14,837 nucleotides of DNA, from NCBI GenBank assembly GCA_900770535.1, contig CAAHDV010000028.1, forward strand, positions 1-14,837, in the 5' to 3' direction. Of this stretch, positions 1-7,310 are shown in pieces. Positions within the stretch are counted from its first letter, which is position 1; each line of letters opens with the position of its first letter. A program made the translations under genes and the position numbers. Below the pieces are notes generated by a model. That model worked only from the letters and a program-made list of their open reading frames with translations, made no database searches and was not told the origin of the DNA. This DNA is from Lachnospiraceae bacterium. GTDB lineage: Bacteria; Bacillota; Clostridia; Lachnospirales; Lachnospiraceae.

Positions 1-1183
1 CTGCCAATGGGTCAGACGCCATACGGATGAATGTCAGAAGATCCTGGGGAATCCAGTGCTCATCAATGTTTGGCAGAGCATCCCGCATCTGGAACGGAAT
101 GTTGTATTCCATCAGCCGCTCCATGAGAAGGCGCGGTTCCAGGTTCGTGCGGTAGAGCACGGCAATGTCAGACAGCTGATATCCCATCTGCACATAGTCC
201 TGAATTTCTTTTACAATCATCTTCGTCTCAGTCTGGGCATCGGCAAAGCCGGAGGTCGTCACTGGCCTGCCTGCGCCTCTTGCCGCCCGGATCTCTTTCT
301 CAAACCGGGTCTTGTTATGACGGATCAATCGTCCGGCGTAATCCACAATATTCGAGGTGGAACGGTAGTTTATCCCCAAAAGCGTCCGCTTTGCCTGGGG
401 ATAGTCCTTCTCGAAGCCCAGCATGATTTCCGGCTTCGCGCCCCTAAACCGGTAGATGGACTGGTCATCATCGCCCACGATGAACAGATTGTTCTGGGGT
501 GCCGCCAGCATCCGGACAATCTCATATTGTACCCGGTTGATGTCCTGAAATTCATCGATGAGAATGTACCGGTACTTGTTCTGCCATGCCGCCAGAATGT
601 CCTTTCGCTGGGTAAACAGCTCGTAACAGAGCACCAGCATGTCATCAAAATCCAGAAGTCCTTTGTCCGCCATAGCCTTCTCGTAGCCCTGGTACAGCTT
701 CTTAAACAGCTCCTCTGAACAGTTCTTGGAATAGTAGTAATCCAGATTCATCATCTCGCCTTTCACCAGGCTGATCTCAGAGAGGATCTGGGCGGTAAAT
801 TCCGCCTCATCCTCCACATCCATCTGGAGCTTGTCCACCAGCTCCCGAATCATCTGGGTGCGCTGCTCTTCCCGCGCGATATTCGACGCGTCATAGCGGT
901 AGGCCCGCTTTAAGATTGCGAAAAATACTGCATGAAACGTACCAAAGCTGACGGGAAGCCTGCGCCCCTCCGTCAGCTTTTCAAATCGCTGCCGCATTTC
1001 CTGCGCAGCGGCTTTTGTAAATGTAATCACCAGAATGCTGCCCGGCTCCACATTGCACTGCTCCACCAGGTATTTCACCCGGTGGGTAATGACAGTGGTT
1101 TTGCCGGATCCCGGTCCTGCAAGCACCATCATCGGACCCTGCCTGTGATGGATGGCCTGCAGCTGTGCTTCATGAAACGCCAT
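1..1183 (-). CDS. UvrD/Rep-type (SF1A) ATP-dependent DNA helicase, C-terminus cut off by window edge
   Basis: This is the N-terminal part (394 residues) of a superfamily 1A 3'-5' DNA helicase, an enzyme that unwinds DNA with ATP during repair and replication restart. Visible motifs are the Q-motif-like start (FHEAQLQAI), Walker A GPGSGKTT at residues 23-30, Walker B DEFQD at 210-214, GDDDQSIYRFRGA from 237, and the INYRST motif after it. The reading frame is open to base 1, so the C-terminal 2A/2B regions lie outside the window. I chose ATG at 1183, which has an AAAGGA ribosome binding site about 9 nt upstream. An in-frame ATG at 1204 would add seven residues but lies upstream of that site. 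The gene follows gltX by 82 nt on the same strand. The family is clear; whether it is PcrA itself or one of the shorter clostridial paralogues cannot be decided without the C-terminus. Confidence 0.93.
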   Translation of the reverse strand, partial: MAFHEAQLQAIHHRQGPMMVLAGPGSGKTTVITHRVKYLVEQCNVEPGSILVITFTKAAAQEMRQRFEKLTEGRRLPVSFGTFHAVFFAILKRAYRYDASNIAREEQRTQMIRELVDKLQMDVEDEAEFTAQILSEISLVKGEMMNLDYYYSKNCSEELFKKLYQGYEKAMADKGLLDFDDMLVLCYELFTQRKDILAAWQNKYRYILIDEFQDINRVQYEIVRMLAAPQNNLFIVGDDDQSIYRFRGAKPEIMLGFEKDYPQAKRTLLGINYRSTSNIVDYAGRLIRHNKTRFEKEIRAARGAGRPVTTSGFADAQTETKMIVKEIQDYVQMGYQLSDIAVLYRTNLEPRLLMERLMEYNIPFQMRDALPNIDEHWIPQDLLTFIRMASDPLA

Positions 1184-1208
1184 GTATGCGGTTCCTTTCT
1201 TCATTCAA

Positions 1209-1249
1209 TCCGCACGGGATGTCTTCGCCACGAAAGCATCCGATGCGGA
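1209..1249 (-). repeat. Imperfect GC-rich hairpin between gltX and the helicase gene
   Basis: The 82-nt gap between gltX and the helicase gene holds an interrupted inverted repeat. The outer arms are TCCGCA/TGCGGA, then CGGATG pairs with CATCCCG with one bulged base, and an inner TTCG/CGAA closes on a three-base TGG loop. No T-run follows on either strand, so it is not a standard intrinsic terminator. It ends a few bases before the alternative helicase ATG. It could modulate read-through or mRNA processing between the two genes, but that is inference. Confidence 0.4.
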
Positions 1250-1265
1250 CACCGTGTACAACCTC

Positions 1266-2726
1266 TTACGCGTTTACTGCGCTCAGCATCTCAATACCCT
1301 TGCGTATCCGGGCCAGGGACTCTTCCTTGCCCAGCACTTCCATGATCTCGGTTGCGCCGGCCGGAGTCATCTGCTTGCCGGATACCGCGGTACGGATCGG
1401 CCACATTACAAAACCTGTCTTGTAGCCTTTCTCGGATACATAAGCGGATAATGCAGCGTAAAGCGCGTCGTTGGTGAAGTCCTCCTGTGCTTCCAGGATC
1501 GGCAGCACATCTTTTAATACCTCCAGAGAGTTCTCGGAGTTGGTCTTCATCTTCTTGTGGGTGTACATAGCCACATCGTACTCCGGCAGCTCCTGGAAGA
1601 AATCTACCTGGGCTGCGATGTCCGGAAAGATCTCGATACGGGTCTTTACCATGCCTGCAATTTTCTTCAGATCCAGATTCTTGGTGATGGCAGCCTTTAA
1701 GTACGGCTCCGCCAGTTTGTAGAAGCGGTCTGCGTCCATTGCCTTTAAGTACTCGCCATTCATCCATTTTAATTTGGTGATATCAAATACAGCCGGGGAC
1801 TTGCTGATGTTGTGGTAATCAAATGCCTTTACCAGCTCCTCTAAGGAGAAGATTTCCCGGTTGTCGGTCGGAGACCAGCCCAGCAGTGCCACGTAGTTGA
1901 CAACAGCCTCGGATACAAAGCCCTGATCGATCAGATCCTCGAAGGAGGAGTGGCCGCTTCTCTTGGACAGCTTCTTGTGGAATTCATCGGTAATCAGCGG
2001 GCAGTGTACATAAACCGGAACCTCCCAGCCAAAGGCGTCGTACAGACGGTTGTACTTCGGAGAGGAAGACAGATACTCGTTGCCGCGCACCACATGGGTG
2101 ATGCCCATTAAGTGGTCATCCACTACGTTTGCGAAGTTATAGGTCGGGTAGCCATCGGATTTGATCAGGACCATATCATCCAGCTCGGAGTTGTCTACAG
2201 TGATGTCTCCGTAAATCTCATCGTGGAAGGTGGTGGTTCCCTCGGTCGGGTTATTCTGACGGATGACATATGGCATGCCTGCTGCCAGGTTTGCCTCTAC
2301 CTCTTCCTTGCTTAAGTGGAGGCAGTGCTTGTCATAGGTCATGATCTCCTCGCCGTTGACGGTTTTCTTTAAGGAGTTTAAGCGCTCCTGGGTGCAGAAG
2401 CAGTAATATGCCTCGCCTTTTTCTACCAGCTTCTTTGCGTACTCCAGGTAAATGCCGGCTTTCTGGCGCTCACTCTGTACATACGGGCCGCAGCCGCCGT
2501 CTTTATCCGGGCCTTCATCGTGAATGAGTCCGGTCTCTTCCAGGGTGCGGTAGATGATCTCGGTAGCGCCCTCTACGTAACGCTCCTGGTCGGTATCCTC
2601 GATACGCAGCAGGAAATCGCCGCCCTCATGCTTTGCGATGAGGTATGCGTACAGCGCGGTTCTTAAGTTGCCTACATGCATGCGGCCGGTCGGGCTCGGT
2701 GCATATCTTGTTCTGATCTTTGTCAT
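1266..2726 (-). CDS. gltX: Glutamate--tRNA ligase (GltX)
   Basis: Class I aminoacyl-tRNA synthetase of 486 residues, the usual length, which charges tRNA-Glu with glutamate in the cytoplasm. It opens with the catalytic signature [19 protein letters not shown], where the HIGH motif reads HVGN (17-20), a form common in Gram-positive enzymes. The second signature KLSKR (KMSKS equivalent) is at 252-256. A zinc-knuckle-like CxC at 109/111 with C135 is present. The start at 2726 is supported by an AAAGGAG ribosome binding site (2735-2741) 8 nt upstream. The gene follows the M18 aminopeptidase gene after 35 nt and precedes the helicase, so it is probably part of a housekeeping unit. I cannot tell from sequence alone whether it is strictly discriminating or also charges tRNA-Gln for the GatCAB amidation route, which is usual in clostridia. 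Confidence 0.97.
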   Translation of the reverse strand: MTKIRTRYAPSPTGRMHVGNLRTALYAYLIAKHEGGDFLLRIEDTDQERYVEGATEIIYRTLEETGLIHDEGPDKDGGCGPYVQSERQKAGIYLEYAKKLVEKGEAYYCFCTQERLNSLKKTVNGEEIMTYDKHCLHLSKEEVEANLAAGMPYVIRQNNPTEGTTTFHDEIYGDITVDNSELDDMVLIKSDGYPTYNFANVVDDHLMGITHVVRGNEYLSSSPKYNRLYDAFGWEVPVYVHCPLITDEFHKKLSKRSGHSSFEDLIDQGFVSEAVVNYVALLGWSPTDNREIFSLEELVKAFDYHNISKSPAVFDITKLKWMNGEYLKAMDADRFYKLAEPYLKAAITKNLDLKKIAGMVKTRIEIFPDIAAQVDFFQELPEYDVAMYTHKKMKTNSENSLEVLKDVLPILEAQEDFTNDALYAALSAYVSEKGYKTGFVMWPIRTAVSGKQMTPAGATEIMEVLGKEESLARIRKGIEMLSAVNA

Positions 2727-2761
2727 GATAGAAACTCCTTTGTTTATAGATAAATTTTTAA

Positions 2762-4099
2762 TTAACCAATTTTATAACTGCCATCGCCCTTTCCGGCAAA
2801 GCTTCCGGAGTAGAGCACCTTTGCGGCCTCAATGAGGTATGCGGTGTCGCGGCTTCCCGCGGTTTCATAGCTGGAGTGCATCGCCAGCTGCGGCAGGCCG
2901 ATATCTACAGTGTTCAGCGCTACCTGGGTGCCGGAAATGTTGCCCAGGGTGGAGCCGCCCAGAATGTCAGAACGGTTTAAGAATACCTGGTACGGAACCT
3001 CAGCCTTCTCGCAGATGGTCTTGAATACAGCGGCGGAGACGGCATCGGTACAGTATTTCTGGTTTGCGCTGTACTTGATGACGATACCCTGGTTTAAGTA
3101 CGGACGGTTCGTCGGGTCTGCCTTGTCCGGCTGGTTCGGATGAATGGCATGGGCATTGTCTGCGGATACCATGAAGCTGGATGCCAGCGCGGTCAGATAC
3201 TCCTCCTCGGTGCGGCCCATACCGGTGTTGATGCGGTGCAGGATATCCTTTAAGAAGGTGGATTCTGCGCCCTGCTTGGTGCCGCTTCCCACTTCCTCGT
3301 TATCATATACACAATGAACAGCTACGCTGTCCTTCGGCTCTGCCGCTAAAAATCCCTTTAAGGAAGAGAACGCGCACTGCAGATCATCTAAGTGCGGACT
3401 TGCCAGAAACTCGCCATCTGCGCCCAGCAGCGTACCGGTCATGCGGTTGTATAAGAACAGGTCAGTATCCAGAATATCCTCAGCCTTTACGCCGGCCTCC
3501 TTCGCGATCAGCTCGGTAAAGCAGCCCTTTACCTGCTTCTCTGCCGCCTCACAGAACAGCGGAAGCATATCCTTCTGCGGATTGAAGGCATAGCCGTCAT
3601 TTACCTGGCGGTTCATGTGGATAGCCAGATTCGGAATGATCATCAGGTCACGGTCTACATTCACCAGCTTTGTGGCAATGCCGTCAGCGGTGCGCACGAT
3701 CACGCGGCCTGCTACGGAAAGCGGACGGTCCAGCCAGGTGGAGCAGATCATGCCGCCGTATTTCTCCACGTTCAGCTTCACATACTGGTTCTCCACCTCG
3801 ATCTCCGCGTTGGCTTTGATCTTGAATACCGGGGAATCGCTGTGGCTTGCCATGATCTGAAAACCGGTGAAATCCTGTTTCGGAATACGGAAGGCGATCA
3901 GGGCAGAATCATTTCTGGTTACATAGTAGCCGCATCCTGCCTCAAGGTTCCATTTTTCGCCTTCATACAGGCGGGTGTATCCAGCTGCTTTTAACAGCTC
4001 ACACATATTTGCGGTTGCGTGGAACGCACTCGGGCTGTGATCCAGAAATGCCAGTAACTCCTCATTCATCTTGTCAAAGTTTAAATTTGCTTTGCTCAT
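2762..4099 (-). CDS. apeB: M18 family metallo-aminopeptidase
   Basis: Cytoplasmic dinuclear zinc aminopeptidase of the M18 (aspartyl aminopeptidase-like) family, 445 residues, full length. Expected metal ligands and catalytic residues are all visible: H86 in ASHSDSP, D238 in SPHLDD, E268/E269 in [14 protein letters not shown]314 in VSADNAHA, and H408 in AMHSSYE. The family removes N-terminal, often acidic, residues from peptides. The start codon overlaps the stop of the upstream HAD gene in an ATGA (4096-4099), a translational-coupling arrangement that fixes the start. It is followed after 35 nt by gltX. No signal peptide is present. The apeB name is by family; substrate preference is not shown by the sequence. 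Confidence 0.93.
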   Translation of the reverse strand: MSKANLNFDKMNEELLAFLDHSPSAFHATANMCELLKAAGYTRLYEGEKWNLEAGCGYYVTRNDSALIAFRIPKQDFTGFQIMASHSDSPVFKIKANAEIEVENQYVKLNVEKYGGMICSTWLDRPLSVAGRVIVRTADGIATKLVNVDRDLMIIPNLAIHMNRQVNDGYAFNPQKDMLPLFCEAAEKQVKGCFTELIAKEAGVKAEDILDTDLFLYNRMTGTLLGADGEFLASPHLDDLQCAFSSLKGFLAAEPKDSVAVHCVYDNEEVGSGTKQGAESTFLKDILHRINTGMGRTEEEYLTALASSFMVSADNAHAIHPNQPDKADPTNRPYLNQGIVIKYSANQKYCTDAVSAAVFKTICEKAEVPYQVFLNRSDILGGSTLGNISGTQVALNTVDIGLPQLAMHSSYETAGSRDTAYLIEAAKVLYSGSFAGKGDGSYKIG

Positions 4100-4707
4100 G
4101 CTAATACCTTCTCTAAATCCTTTCTTAAGTTCTCTACGCTGCCATCTGCGAAGCAGTGGCCGTCCATGCCGCAGGCTTTCGCCCCCTCAATATTCATCGG
4201 CAGGTCATCAATAAAATAGCACTCCTCCGGCTTTAATCCAAACCGGTGGAACAAATGCTCATAGATTTCCTTCTGGGGTTTTAAATATTTGATCTCTGCG
4301 GAAAAAAGCATGCCGTCAAAGCATTCCGCTGCCGGGATCACATCCATGCAGATGGACGGCAGACGGATGGACGCGTTGGAACAGATATAAAGGCCATATC
4401 CCTTTGTCTTCAATTCCCGCACCAGAGTCTCCATGGCGTCAATCTTCCACATGCAGTATTCCGGCCAGTGCGCGAAGCACTGCTTTGCAGCTTCCTGCAA
4501 ACGCTCCGGCAGACGGGCACACATCTTCGCAAGCCCCTCTTCTTCTGAGATGAGTCCCATGTCCAGAAGAATCCACTCCGGAGAGTCGAACACCGCACTG
4601 CAGACCAGTTTCTGGTCATCTTCATTTTCGATAAAATGGCGGCATGCGCGCATGGATTCATAATCCAAAAGGACTTTTCCCATATCGAATACGATATTTT
4701 TGATCAT
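4096..4707 (-). CDS. HAD-superfamily hydrolase (YihX-like phosphatase)
   Basis: Small cytoplasmic haloacid-dehalogenase-type phosphatase of 203 residues. Motif I is FDMGKVL with the nucleophile D8. The second acid of the usual DxD is Gly, as in the YihX-like subgroup (FDLGNV). Motif II is S110-N111 (YICSNAS), motif III is K143 (LKPQKEIYEHL), and motif IV is D167/D168 (YFIDDLPMNIEGA). A helical cap lies between motifs I and II, as in subfamily IA. ATG at 4707 has a close AGGAG site 7 nt upstream. Its stop overlaps the M18 aminopeptidase start by 4 nt, so the two proteins are probably made together. Members of this subgroup act on sugar phosphates and other small phosphomonoesters; the substrate here is unknown. 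Confidence 0.88.
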   Translation of the reverse strand: MIKNIVFDMGKVLLDYESMRACRHFIENEDDQKLVCSAVFDSPEWILLDMGLISEEEGLAKMCARLPERLQEAAKQCFAHWPEYCMWKIDAMETLVRELKTKGYGLYICSNASIRLPSICMDVIPAAECFDGMLFSAEIKYLKPQKEIYEHLFHRFGLKPEECYFIDDLPMNIEGAKACGMDGHCFADGSVENLRKDLEKVLA

Positions 4708-4743
4708 CTTCCTTCTCCTTTCCCGTTATTTTCATACCATTCT

Positions 4744-4771
4744 GTGATACAAACTTTCCCCGTTGCATCAA
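4744..4771 (-). promoter_or_regulatory. Possible sigma-A promoter for the HAD-apeB-gltX unit
   Basis: In the 78-nt gap between the acyltransferase and HAD genes, the minus strand carries TTGATG (4766-4771) and TATCAC (4744-4749) separated by 16 nt, each matching four of six consensus bases. The -10 is about 37 nt upstream of the HAD start. This is a weak match found by eye. It fits the functional break between polysaccharide and housekeeping genes, but read-through from the upstream operon is also possible, because I see no terminator in this gap. Confidence 0.25.
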
Positions 4772-4785
4772 CCGGCCGCCTCGCA

Positions 4786-5820
4786 TCACCGGCCTCCGGT
4801 CAGCAGATTCCAAAGCCCCGGTACATACCGCCGCAGGACTTTTCCAATCATGGTACTGATCAGAAGCACCAGAAGCGGCATCACCAGGAACAGGCCAAAC
4901 GGTCCGTACCATTCCGGCACTGCCTGGGCCATCAGCATGGCCGCCCCCTTGTTGATCAGCCGCACAAAGGCAAAATGCACGGCGTACAGGAAAAAGTTAT
5001 GCTTCATAAAATCTTTTGCCGCCGGAAGATGTTTTCCCGGAAGCACCAGCCAGAGTCCAACTACCGCGCATAACCGGCACAGGACAAAGGATGGGGTGTG
5101 GGCCCGCCAGAGCCCGATATAGTAAATAACCGCTGCTGCCGCAAGACTCAAAAGTCCCACTGCAAGACGCTTTCCATTCTCCGCGCCTTCCGCCGCCTCC
5201 CGGCAGTGAAGCGCAATCATGGCTCCGCTTCCATAATAAATCAGCGCGTCCGGATTCACCGGGAAACTGTTCGGATTTACCCGCACCAGAATCCAGAAAA
5301 ACGCCAGAAGTAAGAGGCCGCTCCATCTCCGCTTTAAGAGCGGATAGAGCACCGGCGCCAGCACCACCAGCCACAAAAGCTGGTACAGATACCAGAATAC
5401 ATTGTTGTAGGTGTGGGCCACCACGGCATCCACCATGGCTGCAAGGGAAAATTCCACCACACCTTTCCCAACTACATCCCCTACCGCAGGAATGCGGCTT
5501 GCAATGACATAGCTGAGGTAATACAGAAAATTCCAGACAATATAGGGAACCAGCAGACTTTTCACACGCCGCTGCCATTTGCCCTTTAACTTTCCCCAGT
5601 CAAAATCCCGGTAAAACTGATAGCCGGAGATCATGAAAAATCCCGGTACCGCAATCTGGCCAAACCAGTCTCCGATCTGGTGCTCCAGCACATAGACCGT
5701 TCCCGTAGCTGCCTGGTAACCCAGAAACAGCTCCGCGTTGTAGGAATGAACCCAGATCACCAGAAGACTGAGCGCAAAAGAGAACCATGTGACTTTGTTG
5801 CGAAATTCTAACTCGGTCAT
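4786..5820 (-). CDS. Acyltransferase family 3 membrane protein (probable polysaccharide O-acyltransferase)
   Basis: Polytopic membrane protein of 344 residues with about ten hydrophobic segments, of the acyltransferase-3 (OafA/WecH/NodX) family. Family hallmarks are the N-terminal FRNKVTWFSFALSLLVIWVH block with the conserved Arg (R7) and His (H25) in the first membrane helix, and the later VPGFFMISGYQFYR segment followed by a basic stretch and LLVPYIVWN. Family members move acetyl or other acyl groups from the cytoplasmic donor to sugars outside the membrane. ATG at 5820 has a strong GAGGGGG site 6 nt upstream. It follows the ABC-2 permease gene by 74 nt and is the last gene of the polysaccharide cluster, so acylation of the exported polymer is the likely role. 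The acceptor and acyl group are inferred only from context. Confidence 0.88.
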   Translation of the reverse strand: MTELEFRNKVTWFSFALSLLVIWVHSYNAELFLGYQAATGTVYVLEHQIGDWFGQIAVPGFFMISGYQFYRDFDWGKLKGKWQRRVKSLLVPYIVWNFLYYLSYVIASRIPAVGDVVGKGVVEFSLAAMVDAVVAHTYNNVFWYLYQLLWLVVLAPVLYPLLKRRWSGLLLLAFFWILVRVNPNSFPVNPDALIYYGSGAMIALHCREAAEGAENGKRLAVGLLSLAAAAVIYYIGLWRAHTPSFVLCRLCAVVGLWLVLPGKHLPAAKDFMKHNFFLYAVHFAFVRLINKGAAMLMAQAVPEWYGPFGLFLVMPLLVLLISTMIGKVLRRYVPGLWNLLTGGR

Positions 5821-5894
5821 ATGATTCCCCCTCGTCTGTCATACATTTTATCAGGCGGCGGTCCGGAAAGCCGGACTCCGGATTCATCTGCCTG

Positions 5895-6707
5895 CTATAA
5901 TACGTCGGAAAAATGCGGACGCAGCCGCTTAAATACCCGAAGGCCCACAAGTCCGATCACCAGAGTCACCACCCAGAAATAAATGCCGAGCTTCGGCCGC
6001 TCCCAGAACCAGTTTCCGGTCAGCATGCTGTCACGGTAACCGGCTACCACATAGTAGAACGGGTTCAGTTTTAAGATGGTCACAAACCACGGCGCCTTGT
6101 CGGCAAACATGGTCTCCTGGTACATGATCGGGGTCAGCCACATGCCAAACTGCAGGCAGATGCTCACGATCTGCGCCATATCCTTAAAGAAGACATTGAC
6201 CGCAGACGTCAGATAGCCAAAGGCCAGTGCCAGCATGGAAGCCGCAAAGCTGTAATACAGGATCTGGATCCAGGTAGCCATGGGCAGGCGACCGTAGCAT
6301 AAGAACACCGCCAGCATGATCCCAGCGAAAAACGCATGCACCAGCATGCAGGAAATCAGCTTGATGATAGGCAGGATCTCTACCTGGAACACGACCTTCT
6401 TCACCAGATAGCTGTACTCCTGCAGGCACCCGGTCACGCAGTTTAAGGCCTCACTGTAGTAAAACCACGGCACAATGCCCGGAATCAGCCAGAGCACATA
6501 GGGAACGCCCGGAACCGGCGGCACACTCTTAAATCCCACCTGGAAGATGAAGAAATAGATCAGTACCGTAACAATCGGCTGCACCAGCATCCAGACGATG
6601 CCGAAGTACGAACCCACAAAGCGTTTCCGGAAATCGGCCTTGGCCAGATCCCAGATGAGTTTTCGTTTCCCGACGATTTCTTTCATCAGAGAAATTACAT
6701 AATTCAT
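5895..6707 (-). CDS. ABC-2 type polysaccharide/teichoic acid export permease (Wzm/TagG-like)
   Basis: Membrane subunit of an ABC exporter, 270 residues with about six membrane segments. The N-terminal block LIWDLAKADFRKRFVGSYFGIVWMLVQPIVTVLIYFFIFQ is typical of the Wzm/TagG/RfbA group, which moves undecaprenyl-diphosphate-linked polymers made in the cytoplasm across the membrane. A cytoplasmic ATPase (Wzt/TagH) is required as a partner. It usually sits next to the permease gene but is absent here, because the next gene downstream is an acyltransferase. The start is 3 nt after the rfbC stop, and the GAGG site lies inside the last codons of rfbC, so expression is tied to rfbC. The permease assignment is firm; the identity of the exported polymer is inferred. 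Confidence 0.92.
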   Translation of the reverse strand: MNYVISLMKEIVGKRKLIWDLAKADFRKRFVGSYFGIVWMLVQPIVTVLIYFFIFQVGFKSVPPVPGVPYVLWLIPGIVPWFYYSEALNCVTGCLQEYSYLVKKVVFQVEILPIIKLISCMLVHAFFAGIMLAVFLCYGRLPMATWIQILYYSFAASMLALAFGYLTSAVNVFFKDMAQIVSICLQFGMWLTPIMYQETMFADKAPWFVTILKLNPFYYVVAGYRDSMLTGNWFWERPKLGIYFWVVTLVIGLVGLRVFKRLRPHFSDVL

Positions 6708-6710
6708 ACG

Positions 6711-7277
6711 TTATTTTTCCTCATTAAATTTGAAGGTGTCCTTCAGACCACTCCACTTTTTATCTTTCTCAGAGATGATCAGCTCTACGCCTTCCTCAAA
6801 CGGCCAGTCAATGCCGATCTCCGGATCATTATAAGCCAGTCCGCCCTCATCGCCCGGATGATAGAAATCGGTGCACTTGTAAGCGAACTCAGCCTCATCA
6901 GACAGTACCAGGAAACCGTGCGCAAAGCCCTCCGGAATGTAGAACTGCTTCTTATTCTCTGCAGTCAGCTCTACACCAAACCACTTGCCGTAGGTTTTGG
7001 AATTGGCACGCAGGTCTACTGCTACATCAAAGACTGCACCGCGGATGGCACGCACCAGCTTGCCCTGCGGATACTGTTTCTGGAAATGCAGGCCGCGCAG
7101 TACGCCCTTCACGGACATGGACTGGTTGTCCTGTACAAATACCATGTTCAGACCGGCTTCCTTGAAGTCGTTCTGGTTGTAAGTCTCTACGAAGTAACCG
7201 CGCTCATCCTTGAATACGGTTGGCTCGATCACATAAAGTCCTTCTATGTCGCAGGATGTCACTTTGATCTTTCCCAT
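6711..7277 (-). CDS. rfbC: dTDP-4-dehydrorhamnose 3,5-epimerase
   Basis: RmlC/RfbC, 188 residues, the usual length, which catalyses the third step of dTDP-L-rhamnose synthesis by epimerising dTDP-4-keto-6-deoxyglucose at C3 and C5. The cupin fold signatures are present: VFVQDNQSMSVKGVLRGLHFQ with catalytic base H64, the FYIPEGFAHGFLVLSD strand with H120, and Y133 in FAYKCTDFY followed by P-G-D-E-G-G. The frame can be extended to a GTG at 7292, but that GTG is part of the GTGAGGAAG ribosome binding site, so ATG at 7277 is the better start. It lies 33 nt after the DUF2142 gene and 3 nt before the permease. rmlA, rmlB and rmlD are not in the window. Its presence points to rhamnose, or a rhamnose-derived deoxysugar, in the exported polymer. 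Confidence 0.96.
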   Translation of the reverse strand: MGKIKVTSCDIEGLYVIEPTVFKDERGYFVETYNQNDFKEAGLNMVFVQDNQSMSVKGVLRGLHFQKQYPQGKLVRAIRGAVFDVAVDLRANSKTYGKWFGVELTAENKKQFYIPEGFAHGFLVLSDEAEFAYKCTDFYHPGDEGGLAYNDPEIGIDWPFEEGVELIISEKDKKWSGLKDTFKFNEEK

Positions 7278-7310
7278 TGTTTTCTTCCTCACTTTTCATT
7301 CATCTAAGTT

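Noticed and set aside
56..718. Plus-strand open frame of 220 codons
   Set aside because: It lies fully antisense to the helicase gene, whose minus-strand frame contains all expected SF1 motifs; the plus-strand translation has no recognisable domain and no good ribosome binding site.
4780..4800. ACCGG/CCGGT short inverted repeat at the end of the acyltransferase gene as a terminator
   Set aside because: The stem is only five base pairs, overlaps the coding end, and is not followed by a U-tract.
7278..7292. GTG start extending RfbC by five residues
   Set aside because: The GTG is part of the GTGAGGAAG ribosome binding site for ATG 7277, and RfbC proteins normally begin near the later start.
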